A stretch of DNA of 64,000 nucleotides from JBPOFM01 sp051252455 (GCA_051252455.1 JBPOFM010000003.1:277242-341241); one strand, 5' to 3'; shown: positions 26,140 through 36,134, counted from the stretch's first letter. Made by a program: numbers and translations. Notes: generated by a model not told the origin, from the letters alone.

Positions 26140-28125
26140 ATGAAAAGATGCACCCAAGTTTTAACCTTCATTTTAATTGCAGCAATATTAGCAATAAGCT
26201 GTAAAAAGGAAGACGATCCACCTACAGTTGAGCCCACACAAATCGTTCTTCAGAAAACAAACTTAAAACCTTTAGAGCTTGCCATTATTGAGGTAAGCGT
26301 CAATTTAGATTCACAAGAGTCTTATAGCGGGTCGATAGAATCAGAGCCGATACAGTTCAAGCCCAATGGACATTTTATGATTTTTCAAGTTCCAACAGGA
26401 GCAACAGGTTCCAAAAATGGTAACGTAACCATCAACGGTAAATCCTTTGATTTCGAATATGAATTGATAGCCAATTCATACACTGATCCAGAAATTTTTT
26501 TGCAAAACTATTTTCAAGAGCAGCAATTCATCCAGACACAACTTGAAGATTTACAGGAGGAATTTATTGAAGATGGCATTCCAGGATTTGAAGAAATCCA
26601 AACAGACTTTACTTCTTGGGAACATATTTCCAACGAGGCGGAGGCTGAATTGGCGGCACTCTCTGCACAAGACAAGATAACCCTGGCACAACTTATGGAT
26701 GCCAATAGTGAATGGATCGAAGAATTAGACAACCGTTTACTCTATACCAGTATCTATTCCATGACCAATAGGGCTTCAGCATCAGAATGTCGCAGCCTTA
26801 TAGATGAAGGCAGAATAGAATTGTTTGAAGGCAGAACATTTGCCGCTGCCGGAACGGCGGTCAAGGCTTATTGGTGCTCACTTACCTTTGACGAACGTCA
26901 ATACGAGGACCTCGACAATGATTTTGAGCGCGGATCGCTGCTCATGACGGATGTTGAATTTACACCTGGCCTCGATGTCTTAAACACCTTGGCAAATTTG
27001 GTCTTCCGTAAAATGGATGCCATTACCAAAGAATTACAAGGATCGATGTCATCAAACGGTGTGGCAGAAGACATAGAAAATGCCGACTTTAATAGAAGCA
27101 TGTCTGAAATACCATTCGGCAATGGTGTGCCCGAAGAAATATTTGCAAAGATCCGCTTTCGTTCTATCAATCAAAGTGATATACATACCGATGGACCAGT
27201 AGGTGAAGCCGCAACATTTTTTGACCAACTCATCACTTCCTATAATGAATTGGTTATAGCAAGTAACCAACCCTTAATCTGGCGTCCGGGTTTTACCCAA
27301 ACGTCCGTCGTTAAAGATTTTAACCAGTTCCTTACCATTCCACCAGCATCTGTGACCAACAGTGATATCGTGTTGATCAACACCCAATACGTAGATGACA
27401 AATGGGAAGTGGCCTTCGGCAATGATGGCACAGAGGAAGAGCCTACATTTAATTTTGATCTCTACTATGATGATGGGTATGTACAGTTGCAGAAAACAGT
27501 GACTGCGAAAATATCGGCCTGCAATCCTAATCCTTGTAATGGACTTACCTCCATTTCTTGGGGAGGAGACACGTATCAATTGGTCGAAATCGGTTGCCAA
27601 TGTTGGTTCGCCGAAAATCTTAAATATGAAGGCGATATGCCAGAGATAATTGATGATGAAGATTGGGCTAATAACGGAGAGAATCCAGCTTGGAGCTATT
27701 ACAACACTTCTTACTGGTACCCATTATATAATGAGACTTATGGCAAATTATATAACTGGTATGCCGTTAATACTGGTATACTTTGCCCAGAAGGATGGTC
27801 AATACCTACACATGATCAATGGACCATATTGACAGATTATTTAGGTGGCGAAGATGTGGCAGGTGGTAAAATGAAAACTCTCACAGGCTGGTTTCCAAGT
27901 CAAAATGTTCCGACTAATTCAAGTGGATTTTCAGGACTTCCAGGTGGACTGCGCTCCGAAACTGGCACGTCCGCAGACATAGAACAAAATGGTATTTGGT
28001 GGAGTTCTTCTGCGCAAGACGCCAATACGGCCTGGACTCGTCTCCTCAATTACGATTATAATAGTATTTTAAGATTAAACGAGAATAAAAACCGTGGCTT
28101 TTCTTGTCGCTGCATCAAGGATTAA
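26140..28125 (+). CDS. Lipoprotein with C-terminal FISUMP domain
   Basis: A 661-residue surface or periplasmic protein. The start at 26140 gives a signal peptide and lipobox (LIAAILAISCKKEDD), and the acidic residues after the Cys fit export to the cell surface. The middle 400 residues are unrecognised, helix-rich and acidic. The last 190 residues (from about 470) are a FISUMP domain: ISWGGDTYQLVEIGCQCWFAENL, YNWYAVNTG, CPEGWSIPTHDQWTIL and the end GFSCRCIKD. FISUMP domains occur in Fibrobacter and Bacteroidota surface proteins with a C-type-lectin or FGE-like fold, and their role is undetermined. It is the first of three envelope genes. Confidence 0.85.
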   Translation: MKRCTQVLTFILIAAILAISCKKEDDPPTVEPTQIVLQKTNLKPLELAIIEVSVNLDSQESYSGSIESEPIQFKPNGHFMIFQVPTGATGSKNGNVTINGKSFDFEYELIANSYTDPEIFLQNYFQEQQFIQTQLEDLQEEFIEDGIPGFEEIQTDFTSWEHISNEAEAELAALSAQDKITLAQLMDANSEWIEELDNRLLYTSIYSMTNRASASECRSLIDEGRIELFEGRTFAAAGTAVKAYWCSLTFDERQYEDLDNDFERGSLLMTDVEFTPGLDVLNTLANLVFRKMDAITKELQGSMSSNGVAEDIENADFNRSMSEIPFGNGVPEEIFAKIRFRSINQSDIHTDGPVGEAATFFDQLITSYNELVIASNQPLIWRPGFTQTSVVKDFNQFLTIPPASVTNSDIVLINTQYVDDKWEVAFGNDGTEEEPTFNFDLYYDDGYVQLQKTVTAKISACNPNPCNGLTSISWGGDTYQLVEIGCQCWFAENLKYEGDMPEIIDDEDWANNGENPAWSYYNTSYWYPLYNETYGKLYNWYAVNTGILCPEGWSIPTHDQWTILTDYLGGEDVAGGKMKTLTGWFPSQNVPTNSSGFSGLPGGLRSETGTSADIEQNGIWWSSSAQDANTAWTRLLNYDYNSILRLNENKNRGFSCRCIKD

Positions 28126-28209
28126 TTTAGGCCAACCATTTGTTTATCAACTTTCCCATGTAATGATGTGAACAATCAAACGAAATCAAACCTATACACA
28201 ACAACAACA

Positions 28210-28851
28210 ATGAAATCAATTATAAAACTTATTCTTACCATAACCATCATCAGTTCATCCCTACAGGGCATGTCTCAAGAAACAAATGTAAAACCCATTC
28301 GCATTGGTGCAAAACTGGGACTGCCCAATTTAATCAGTCTCAATTTAGAATATGTGGTACCAGTGTTAGATCACCGATTGGCGGTCACTGGTGACTTTTC
28401 AAAAATAAAATCTTCCAGTATATTAAAGATCGTAGGCTCTGATGATGATGAAGACCTCGACATGTCCTTTACCTATTATGAGGGAGGTTTAAATTATTAC
28501 ATATTTAAACCTGGTAAAGGACTCTATGCTGGAATGAGCATTAGCAACTTTAAATTCAACGGCGTCCTCTTTGATCACTTCGATGCCACTACAGAAAACG
28601 AAGAGGTATATGCCGACGGGCACATCGATTATAAACAGACGTCCTTCAACATTAAGTTCGGAGCCAAATTAGGTGGTCTGTTTTATTTTAGACCAGAGGT
28701 TGGTTATGCATTCAATGCATTTCCTAGCACCATACCCATTAGAGGCACATACGACGATGGTACAACTGTCACAGAAGACTATGAAACCTACGTGAACGAT
28801 GCCATCCCCAAAGGACTCATTTTTAATATAGGCTTCGGATTCTCATTTTAA
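28210..28851 (+). CDS. Outer-membrane beta-barrel-like protein, uncharacterised
   Basis: A 213-residue protein with signal peptide (IIKLILTITIISSSLQGMSQ) and alternating aromatic/glycine strands, for example FTYYEGGLNYYIFKPGKGLYAGMSI and IKFGAKLGGLFYFRPEVGYAFNAF, ending in the terminal aromatic FNIGFGFSF. This fits a small outer-membrane porin-like barrel. An upstream GTG (28168) is in frame but lacks a signal. It follows the FISUMP lipoprotein gene by 84 bases and may share its transcript. Function unknown. Confidence 0.6.
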   Translation: MKSIIKLILTITIISSSLQGMSQETNVKPIRIGAKLGLPNLISLNLEYVVPVLDHRLAVTGDFSKIKSSSILKIVGSDDDEDLDMSFTYYEGGLNYYIFKPGKGLYAGMSISNFKFNGVLFDHFDATTENEEVYADGHIDYKQTSFNIKFGAKLGGLFYFRPEVGYAFNAFPSTIPIRGTYDDGTTVTEDYETYVNDAIPKGLIFNIGFGFSF

Positions 28852-28935
28852 ATGGTAGCCGTAGACTCAATTTGCAAACTATAAATAATCTTATTCACTT
28901 ACATTAACTAAATTTTTTAAAAACCCAATTTAATT

Positions 28936-29598
28936 ATGAAACGTATTTTTTTAATTCTTACAGTATTAGCAATCACTCAAGTATCAGCGCAAAAAACGAA
29001 GATAACCACCTCCGAGCCGGATGCGGAAATTTTAATCAATGGCGAACGCGTGGGCGCTGGCTCCTATACTCTTAAGATAGATAAAGACGAATGCTATAAT
29101 GTACGAGCAAGCAAACCGGGCTATCTTAAATACGAAGTGACTCTCTGTGGAAGAAAAGCAGGACCAGAAGCTCCAAAATCTCATTTTTTTGACATGAAGA
29201 AGGACGATTCAGAAATGGCATCTATTCAAACAGATCAGGCCAATGTGGATTTCGAGATTGTCGTAAATCCTAACTTATCTCAAGATGAAGCATGGAAATT
29301 AGTCTACCTCATTGTTACCGATTATTTTGATGCCATCGAAGTGAGCGACAAAGAGACCAGCTACTTAAGAACCGCATGGTCCGTTCAAAGTTTCTTACAG
29401 AATACCATTAGAACGAGATTGATCATCAAATTGGCAAACACTTCACCCCTTACCTTTAAAGTAAAATTAAATAGTGAATATAGCGGAGATGCAAGAACCA
29501 GCGTAAAGGCAGATGAACTCTATCGCGAATGGGATCGTGTATTGAGAAAGTACGAAAACGTCATTGGTGATTTCAGCACTCGATTACAGCGTAAATAA
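28936..29598 (+). CDS. PEGA-domain-like exported protein
   Basis: A 220-residue protein with signal peptide (KRIFLILTVLAITQVSA). Residues 20-75 have the PEGA pattern: TSEPDAEILINGERVGAGSYTLKIDKDE, in which a short beta-hairpin repeat carries a conserved glycine and P-D. The remaining 140 residues are helical and unrecognised. PEGA domains are common in surface proteins of Bacteroidota and related phyla, with unknown role. It is the last gene before the strong terminator at 29671. Confidence 0.6.
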   Translation: MKRIFLILTVLAITQVSAQKTKITTSEPDAEILINGERVGAGSYTLKIDKDECYNVRASKPGYLKYEVTLCGRKAGPEAPKSHFFDMKKDDSEMASIQTDQANVDFEIVVNPNLSQDEAWKLVYLIVTDYFDAIEVSDKETSYLRTAWSVQSFLQNTIRTRLIIKLANTSPLTFKVKLNSEYSGDARTSVKADELYREWDRVLRKYENVIGDFSTRLQRK

Positions 29599-29670
29599 TT
29601 TAATAAATATTACATCCTTATCAGTTGTAAAACCACATTAGCCCAGTTGAATGACCAATATCTTTTTCTA

Positions 29671-29713
29671 AACCACCTGAAAATTTCCACTAAATTTTCA
29701 GGTGGTTTTTTTT
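29671..29713. terminator. Strong rho-independent terminator, bidirectional
   Basis: AACCACCTGAAAATTT at 29671-29686 is perfectly complementary to AAATTTTCAGGTGGTT at 29692-29707 with a 5-nt loop, and the plus strand continues with a T run to 29713. It serves the PEGA gene on the plus strand and may also stop reading from the convergent haloperoxidase gene. Confidence 0.85.
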
Positions 29714-29773
29714 CCGCCAAGGTTACATTTGATAAAATTGAGTGAGATGTGTTTTGGGAATTCAATTGAAACG

Positions 29774-32700
29774 TTAATCTTTCACAATCAACATTTTTGA
29801 AGTAGCGTTGACTCTAAACACATATAAACCTACGGCAGTAGAAGTCGGTAATTTTAACTGTGTCACACCTGTGGATTCATTGTAAATTTTTTGCTCAAAT
29901 TGAATCAAGCGACCCTGAATGTCAAACATATGAAAGCTATCGTCCGCATTCGTATGTGTTACAAACAATTCCTTTGACCTGATAGGATTGGGATAGATCA
30001 GCATTTCTCCAGAAGCAGGAGTGGTGATTGTTGAATTAAAATATGGCACAGCAAAATCAAAAGCCTCTCTTCCTATAGTTTCGCCAATAATTCTTCCAGG
30101 AATATCATCAATCGGTGGATGGATCCCACCCCAAATTCTCGAAAGACTGCATTGGTCAGAAGCATCCCGATAAGTTGCCCATTGAAGTTTGACATCCATA
30201 GAAGGTCCTTCTTCAAATACTAGAAATTCATTCTTCGTTGCAATAAACTCGCCCATCCCTCCTGGAAAATATTCAGACCCCGTAATGCGTGTCATCACCT
30301 CTGCAGCAGCTCTTGAATAAGTAGAATGCCCAGACACATAGCCCGCAAATGGTGGCGTGACAAAAGTAGGACGTTGGTATGGCCACCAATTTTCAGCCAA
30401 AATCCAACCGACGCCTGCTTCATCGGTAGCTGTATTGTCTATGAAGTCGTGTCCACGCCAAGTGAATACCTTTATTTTTCCAACATGTTCGTTCGAACTT
30501 CCTGATAGAGGATCACCAATTTGCACAACTTCAACATAACCCTCTCGCAAAGGAATACCGTCTACATTATAATTGGATAAAGAAGCGTCCGTACTTTGAC
30601 CTTGATCAGCCATATAGCGAATTGCAGAAATAGGACGAATATAATCATACCATCCTTTAATTCCCCAAGCCGAAATAGCAGAATCATGCATGGTTCCGCC
30701 CAAAATGAAATACGATTTCACATCCCATTCCAAAGGGTCTAGAACCTCGCCAACACCATTGAGCTTTTTGACGAGCAACGGATTGTCATTCACATAATTT
30801 AAAATGGTAAACCAATGGCCTGGTGGTGTTTCAGAATCAGGTCCATCAGCCCAAAATTCGGCAAGAACTCTAGCGTAATCACCACGTGGAACAATTTGAG
30901 ATTCATATGCTGTTCCCGTAATTGGATTCACGGCTCTACCTTCTCCTATATCACCTCCTTCTATTAATTTATAAAAACTAGGATGCTGCGAAAAGTTGGA
31001 TGGAAAATCATCTATATCAATATTACCTATCGATTTTGGTGAGATATCCCACTCTACACCATCGTGCGGATTGAGATGTGATCCCCAAATAGACACCAAT
31101 GAAAAACTCCATTTATAATTCGCATCTTCTTCAGGATTTGTGGAGCCAATAAATGGAGGACTCGAAGGATCGTGATAGACTTTATAATAATGTCCCTCAC
31201 TAGAATAAGTTACAGCGTCTTCATCTTGTAAGGCAAATGGCGTCACATTACCCCATTCTGGTCCTAAAAAACTAGGCGTCGTTCCTGGAATGACGTTACC
31301 GCTCTGATCAATAAAAGTATCTAAACTTAAAGGTTGCCAACGATTCGGATTGAGAATATCCGGATTCCCTGGTAAAATTGGCGCCATCGGAGGATTCACT
31401 GGTTCATAGTAAGCATTTGTATAGCTATCGACTTCTCTTGAACCATCTGCACCGCCATAACGAATAATGGTTTGAGCAATATAATTTCCAAGAGCGGCGG
31501 CATTGCCATATTCGTAATTAATTCCTGTGGCAAACTCGGTATCATAACCTAATTGGTCCATTAGAAAATCACACTCTTCAATAATGGCTACCGCACTTGG
31601 AGAATTCTGAAAGCGATAGGTCAATAAACGGTACATCGCAAAGCTGATTGCCTTTCTTCGGGAGGCCTCTACACTTTCCGTTGGAATAAAATCGACCAAA
31701 TCACTGCGGAATCCATGAACTTCTTTACCCATCATATATGGAGTTGCATGCTCATCATAAATCGCCCAAGCGTCATACATTGCGACACTTGCGTGAAATA
31801 AATTTCGAGCATGTACTGTAGGACGCGCATAATCGCCTCGGATGGCGTCTAATAAAACTTCATTCCACAATCGAGCGATCGACTTATCTGTAGGCACATC
31901 GTTAATACTTAATGAGACGTTTAAGTTGACAGGTAAACTTTGGCACTCATCATTTATTTCCATTACGGACATAGAACCGGACGGATGGAGTCCCCATCGC
32001 ACTGTGACAGTGCTTGAACCTTGTCCAGATAATAATTCTCCTCCAGATACAGTCCAGTTCGCAGTGGCATTTGCCGTTAAACTATATGAATAGGTTTCAG
32101 TCTTAAAAAATCCAGAATTTGTTGGTCCTACAATATTCGTAGTGGGTAAATAAGTACACGAGCCATCATTCAAGGTGGCTTCCGGATTGTAGGAACATGA
32201 ATTAGAATCCGTACAACCATATACTTTATTGCTCGGAGGAATATTCATAACGGTGTAACTCTGCCCTTCAATAGCTTTAATGGTTGTATTTGTATCTAAA
32301 TTTGGATAGGTTTCCACCAAACCCGAAGGCCATTTGATTTCTAATTGCGTTATTTGAGTGGTAGTACCCAAACCAAAATGAACTGCTTGCAAACTTTGGG
32401 ATAAAAATCCTACACCTGAATAATGCCGCTTGACGACCCCTTGATTCGTCGTTAAAGTCAAAGTTGTTCCGATGGCATCTCTATTGGAAATTGTTCCCTG
32501 TAAGTGGACTTTGAACCAATTCAAATCCGACACCTCATCAAAATTGAGTAACTTATTTTCGTAGAATATGGATGTTTGATCGGCATTTGTTACGTATATG
32601 TCCAAATCGCCATCATTATCATAGTCGAAATCCGCGGCTTCAACACTCACGGTCAAATCATTGAAATTTACAGCAGCAGATGCATCACTGAATCCCGATT

Positions 32701-33808
32701 GGCCTTCTATCGCCAAATTTTTATAATAAACATTCGGCTCCGTACTTCGATCTTGAAATTCAAACCCATTCACGATGATCAAATCATCATCGCCATCCAA
32801 ATCAAAATCAGCAAAGCGTGTGCCCCACGCCCAACCTGTAGCAGGAATGTTATTGAAAGCGGATGTCTCTGTAAAATGGTTAGAGCCATCATTTTGTAAA
32901 AGGGCATTTTCATCAATTCCCGTTATGAACATATCAAAATGGCCATCCAAATTAAAATCTCCAATGGTAATCCCCATATCATCCATACGGTTATCCAATC
33001 CATACGATTCTGATTGCTCTATAAAACCACTTCCTGATTGATTGACAAATAAATGATTTGGTTTGTCATAATCATTTGAGACATACAAATCCATCCAACC
33101 ATCGTCATTGATGTCAAAAGGGACAGCAGCATAACTTGGATGGTGTTCAGGTGTGTCAATTCCCATGGAAGTAGCTACATTTTGAAAGGTACCGTTACCA
33201 TTATTTAAATACATTGAATTGCTTGGGCAAACGTCCCAATCGTTAATGAACAGATCCAAAAAGCCATCGTTGTTATAATCGAACCAAGTGGATCCTATAT
33301 TTCGGCATTGGTTGGAAACAGGAAAACCGGCATCTTGAGTCACATCGATAAATGTTCCGTCACCTTGATTATGAAAAAGTTGCACTTTGAACGAATGTGT
33401 AAAAAAGATATCGGGATAACCATCGTTATCATAATCGCCCCAAGAAACACCATGTTTAAACCCTTTTAAGCCATAAAACACCTGGTTATTGGCATCATAT
33501 GGCAACATGTTAATCAATCCAGATTCTGTAGTGACATCCGTAAATGTACCGTTGTTATTATTGCGTAAGAGTCGGCTATGCGAAGATTCATTATTTGGTT
33601 CATCTTGTGCTAGTGCCACCACAAATATATCAAGGTCGTTGTCACCGTCATAATCTGCAACCGCAACGCCGGCATTGTTCTGAATATGTCCTAGCCCAGC
33701 AATAGTCTCAATACGCTCAAAAGTTTGGCCCATCGCATCATTGGCCATGCATAGAATACATAACAACAAACCACAAATAAGCTGACTGTAAGGTAATTTT
33801 AGAGCCAC
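29774..33808 (-). CDS. Secreted FG-GAP/ASPIC-vanadium haloperoxidase (PAP2-type) fusion with T9SS sorting domain
   Basis: A 1344-residue exported protein. Order: signal peptide (1-28); seven VCBS/FG-GAP calcium repeats (about 45-425, each of the form D-x-D-x-D-G-x-x-D, such as DYDGDNDLDIF); an ASPIC/UnbV domain (about 450-515); a Cys-rich link of the GCTDSNSCSYNPEATLNDGSC type; a haloperoxidase/PAP2 domain (about 640-1255); and a type A C-terminal sorting domain beginning MLIYPNPIRSKELFV. The anion-binding signatures are complete: K1051 and R1058 in KGWYDYIRP, H1161 in SGHS, and R1224 and H1230 in SRIWGGIHPPID. So it could be an active vanadium haloperoxidase or a phosphatase. Export by the T9SS encoded nearby is expected. 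Gene is monocistronic. Confidence 0.85.
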   Translation of the reverse strand: MALKLPYSQLICGLLLCILCMANDAMGQTFERIETIAGLGHIQNNAGVAVADYDGDNDLDIFVVALAQDEPNNESSHSRLLRNNNNGTFTDVTTESGLINMLPYDANNQVFYGLKGFKHGVSWGDYDNDGYPDIFFTHSFKVQLFHNQGDGTFIDVTQDAGFPVSNQCRNIGSTWFDYNNDGFLDLFINDWDVCPSNSMYLNNGNGTFQNVATSMGIDTPEHHPSYAAVPFDINDDGWMDLYVSNDYDKPNHLFVNQSGSGFIEQSESYGLDNRMDDMGITIGDFNLDGHFDMFITGIDENALLQNDGSNHFTETSAFNNIPATGWAWGTRFADFDLDGDDDLIIVNGFEFQDRSTEPNVYYKNLAIEGQSGFSDASAAVNFNDLTVSVEAADFDYDNDGDLDIYVTNADQTSIFYENKLLNFDEVSDLNWFKVHLQGTISNRDAIGTTLTLTTNQGVVKRHYSGVGFLSQSLQAVHFGLGTTTQITQLEIKWPSGLVETYPNLDTNTTIKAIEGQSYTVMNIPPSNKVYGCTDSNSCSYNPEATLNDGSCTYLPTTNIVGPTNSGFFKTETYSYSLTANATANWTVSGGELLSGQGSSTVTVRWGLHPSGSMSVMEINDECQSLPVNLNVSLSINDVPTDKSIARLWNEVLLDAIRGDYARPTVHARNLFHASVAMYDAWAIYDEHATPYMMGKEVHGFRSDLVDFIPTESVEASRRKAISFAMYRLLTYRFQNSPSAVAIIEECDFLMDQLGYDTEFATGINYEYGNAAALGNYIAQTIIRYGGADGSREVDSYTNAYYEPVNPPMAPILPGNPDILNPNRWQPLSLDTFIDQSGNVIPGTTPSFLGPEWGNVTPFALQDEDAVTYSSEGHYYKVYHDPSSPPFIGSTNPEEDANYKWSFSLVSIWGSHLNPHDGVEWDISPKSIGNIDIDDFPSNFSQHPSFYKLIEGGDIGEGRAVNPITGTAYESQIVPRGDYARVLAEFWADGPDSETPPGHWFTILNYVNDNPLLVKKLNGVGEVLDPLEWDVKSYFILGGTMHDSAISAWGIKGWYDYIRPISAIRYMADQGQSTDASLSNYNVDGIPLREGYVEVVQIGDPLSGSSNEHVGKIKVFTWRGHDFIDNTATDEAGVGWILAENWWPYQRPTFVTPPFAGYVSGHSTYSRAAAEVMTRITGSEYFPGGMGEFIATKNEFLVFEEGPSMDVKLQWATYRDASDQCSLSRIWGGIHPPIDDIPGRIIGETIGREAFDFAVPYFNSTITTPASGEMLIYPNPIRSKELFVTHTNADDSFHMFDIQGRLIQFEQKIYNESTGVTQLKLPTSTAVGLYVFRVNATSKMLIVKD

Positions 33809-33878
33809 AATAACAATTTTTGATAAATATAGTAATTAATGGTTATAACAGGTACGGACAGAACTATTAGAAAAACAA

Positions 33879-33890
33879 TTTCGTACGAAA
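33879..33890. repeat. 12-bp perfect palindrome TTTCGTACGAAA upstream of the DUF3124 gene
   Basis: Located 33 bases before the DUF3124 start and between two divergent genes. It could be an operator, but with no second copy seen nearby its role is uncertain. Confidence 0.4.
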
Positions 33891-33922
33891 ATAATAAGCA
33901 ATTTTTTTCATACTTTTATCAC

Positions 33923-34432
33923 ATGAGAAATTTTATCCTCCTATTAAGTATTTGCTTTATGGTATCCTCTTGCAAAACGGAAACGTATCAAGAGGAGGAT
34001 ATAACACCAATCAATTGGAAAGCACGAATGACTACTATCAATCCGGCGGATAGTTTGGCGAGTGGCAGTAGTTACTTATCGATTTACTCTCGTATTTATA
34101 GCGTGACGGAACATCGCACGATCAATTTGACGGTCACAGTAAGTTTAAGAAACATTAGTTCGACAGACACCGTATTCATTACAAGAAGTGATTATTACAA
34201 TACTGAAGGCGATTTGATTCGATCCTATCACAAAAATGCTGTCTATCTAAAACCTCATGAAACCATTGAAATTATCATTGATGAAAAAGATTCAGATGGT
34301 GGCAGTGGTGCCAACTTTATTTTTGAATGGGCTCATCCTAAAAATAGTCCAGACCCCGTGTTTGATGCTGTGATGATATCAACTTCTGGTCAGCAAGGAA
34401 TTTCTTTTACCACGCAAGGCATCACACGCTAA
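33923..34432 (+). CDS. DUF3124 family lipoprotein
   Basis: A 169-residue protein beginning MRNFILLLSICFMVSSCK, with lipobox SSC. The body fits DUF3124: VSLRNISSTDTVFITRSDYYNTEGDLIRSY, YLKPHETIEIII and GGSGANFIFEW. The function of the domain is unknown. The open frame extends upstream to 33839, but those codons lack signal character. It is divergent from the haloperoxidase gene, with a 12-bp palindrome between them. Confidence 0.88.
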   Translation: MRNFILLLSICFMVSSCKTETYQEEDITPINWKARMTTINPADSLASGSSYLSIYSRIYSVTEHRTINLTVTVSLRNISSTDTVFITRSDYYNTEGDLIRSYHKNAVYLKPHETIEIIIDEKDSDGGSGANFIFEWAHPKNSPDPVFDAVMISTSGQQGISFTTQGITR

Positions 34433-35116
34433 TCAAGGCGTTGAATTCGATACTTGTAGCAACTTCCCGTTATAGAATTGATTTGAATGGAGTGCGAAAT
34501 CACAAATATAGCTTGCCATTTCGGAGGCCGTAGTTGGTGCTTCATAACCTGGGAAGGCCTCTTCCAGCATTTCCGTTTGTACAGCCCCAAGCGCCAATAC
34601 ATTAAAAGAGATTCCAGATTCTTTAAATTCTTCTGCCCAAAGTTCCGTTAAGGTAATCACAGCGGCTTTGCTGGAACTGTATGCTGCGAGTCCAGGAAAT
34701 TTCATACTTCCTTGAACGCCTCCCATGGAACTTATGGTCACCACATGGCTTTTCGTTTTCATGAATGGAATTAGTATTCTCGTCAATTCAGCAACACCAA
34801 ACACATTTGTATTATAGACTTCTTGAAAGTCAGACATGCTAGTATTCTCGAAAGGTTTATTCAACAATGTCCCAGCATTATTAATAAGAATGTCAACAGA
34901 TTGCCATTCAGATTCAATAAACTTGATAACTCTTTGGTATGCTTCAGAATCCCCCAAATCAAATGGAAAAGTCGTCACGTTTTTGAGTTTCAATTCCTTT
35001 ATAGGAAGTTCATTTCTCGACAATGCCAATACATGATGACCTTGTTGGGCAAATAGTTTGACCATTTCAAACCCAATGCCCCGACTCGTTCCTGTGATGA
35101 TAACGTGCTTACTCAT
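34433..35116 (-). CDS. Short-chain dehydrogenase/reductase (SDR)
   Basis: A 227-residue NAD(P)-dependent oxidoreductase. Cofactor motif TGTSRGIGFEM, structural motif INNAGTL, and catalytic serine and YSSSK (tyrosine and lysine) are all present, followed by VLALGAVQTEML. The substrate is not predictable. Its start overlaps the stop of the upstream M28 peptidase gene by eight bases, so the two are co-transcribed. Confidence 0.92.
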   Translation of the reverse strand: MSKHVIITGTSRGIGFEMVKLFAQQGHHVLALSRNELPIKELKLKNVTTFPFDLGDSEAYQRVIKFIESEWQSVDILINNAGTLLNKPFENTSMSDFQEVYNTNVFGVAELTRILIPFMKTKSHVVTISSMGGVQGSMKFPGLAAYSSSKAAVITLTELWAEEFKESGISFNVLALGAVQTEMLEEAFPGYEAPTTASEMASYICDFALHSNQFYNGKLLQVSNSTP

Positions 35117-36110
35117 TCATTTGTATTTCTTTGGTTGGAGTATTACTCATTTTTTCAATTGCTGGAAGGAGTTGATTGACTAAACTTGCCATAAATTCAT
35201 AATTTAATTGATCTGCTTCATCATCAACATGATGGTAATAATCATAGTTACTTAAATCGCAACTGGAAATTGTATGACTTGGCAATTTAAATGCTTCATA
35301 AAAAGGATAATTATCTGAACGCTTAAATAGATTGTAATTTTTAGCTACTTCTGATAAACCTAGTAAATTGGCATCAACATAGTCATTCAGCTTTGAAGCC
35401 ATATTGGATAATTCAAATCCGGATAAGAAAGCCACATAATCTCTATCTTCGAATGGAACACCAATCATTTCAAAGCTAATCATTGTGTATAGGTCTATAT
35501 TCTCACCTTTCAATCGCTGCGCCAAATGTTTGGAGCCCAGCAGACCCATTTCCTCTCCAGAATACAACGCGAACATAATGGTTCTTTTGTTGCTCTTCTT
35601 TTCTCCAAAATATCTTGCCATTGCCATCACTGCAGCTGTTCCGCTAGCATCGTCATTGGCGCCATTGGCAATCGAATCATTTTCTACTAATTTACCATAA
35701 CCGATATGGTCGTAATGTGCACCAAGGATGATGATTTCATTTTTTAGAGCTGGATCATTCCCTTCGATAACACCTATGACATTGAAAGCATCTTTTCCTT
35801 TCGCTTGATAGGCATCGCGATAAGTGTCATAGTATGGCCTTACATCATACGACTTTAATGCATTTTCAATATATATGCCAGCTTTCTCAATGCCTTTGGA
35901 TCCTGTTGCACGTCCTTGCAATTCATCTGAAGCCAAATAAGCAACGATTTCATTCAGCTCTGAAGGGGTGATAAAATCAAGTTGTTTTACCTCCGGAGAA
36001 ATTTCAGTTGTTTGGATGGTTGGAACTATTGCTTTAGAGGGCGTGTCAATAACTTGAGATTTGCAACCGAACATTAAAATTGCAAAAGAGAACGAAAAAA
36101 TTGTTTTCAT
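35109..36110 (-). CDS. M28 family metallopeptidase, lipoprotein
   Basis: A 333-residue exported aminopeptidase-like enzyme. The zinc ligands are visible in LGAHYDHIGYG (His, Asp), NGANDDASGTAAVM (Asp) and ALYSGEEMGLLGS (catalytic and bridging Glu), and a later His is in SHTISSCD. The N-terminus ends MFGCKSQ, a lipobox, so it is probably membrane attached. The family removes amino acids from peptide ends and could supply amino acids from external protein. The SDR follows in the same transcript. Confidence 0.9.
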   Translation of the reverse strand: MKTIFSFSFAILMFGCKSQVIDTPSKAIVPTIQTTEISPEVKQLDFITPSELNEIVAYLASDELQGRATGSKGIEKAGIYIENALKSYDVRPYYDTYRDAYQAKGKDAFNVIGVIEGNDPALKNEIIILGAHYDHIGYGKLVENDSIANGANDDASGTAAVMAMARYFGEKKSNKRTIMFALYSGEEMGLLGSKHLAQRLKGENIDLYTMISFEMIGVPFEDRDYVAFLSGFELSNMASKLNDYVDANLLGLSEVAKNYNLFKRSDNYPFYEAFKLPSHTISSCDLSNYDYYHHVDDEADQLNYEFMASLVNQLLPAIEKMSNTPTKEIQMNE

Positions 36111-36134
36111 ATGAAGTGATTAGAGTTTAAAGAT

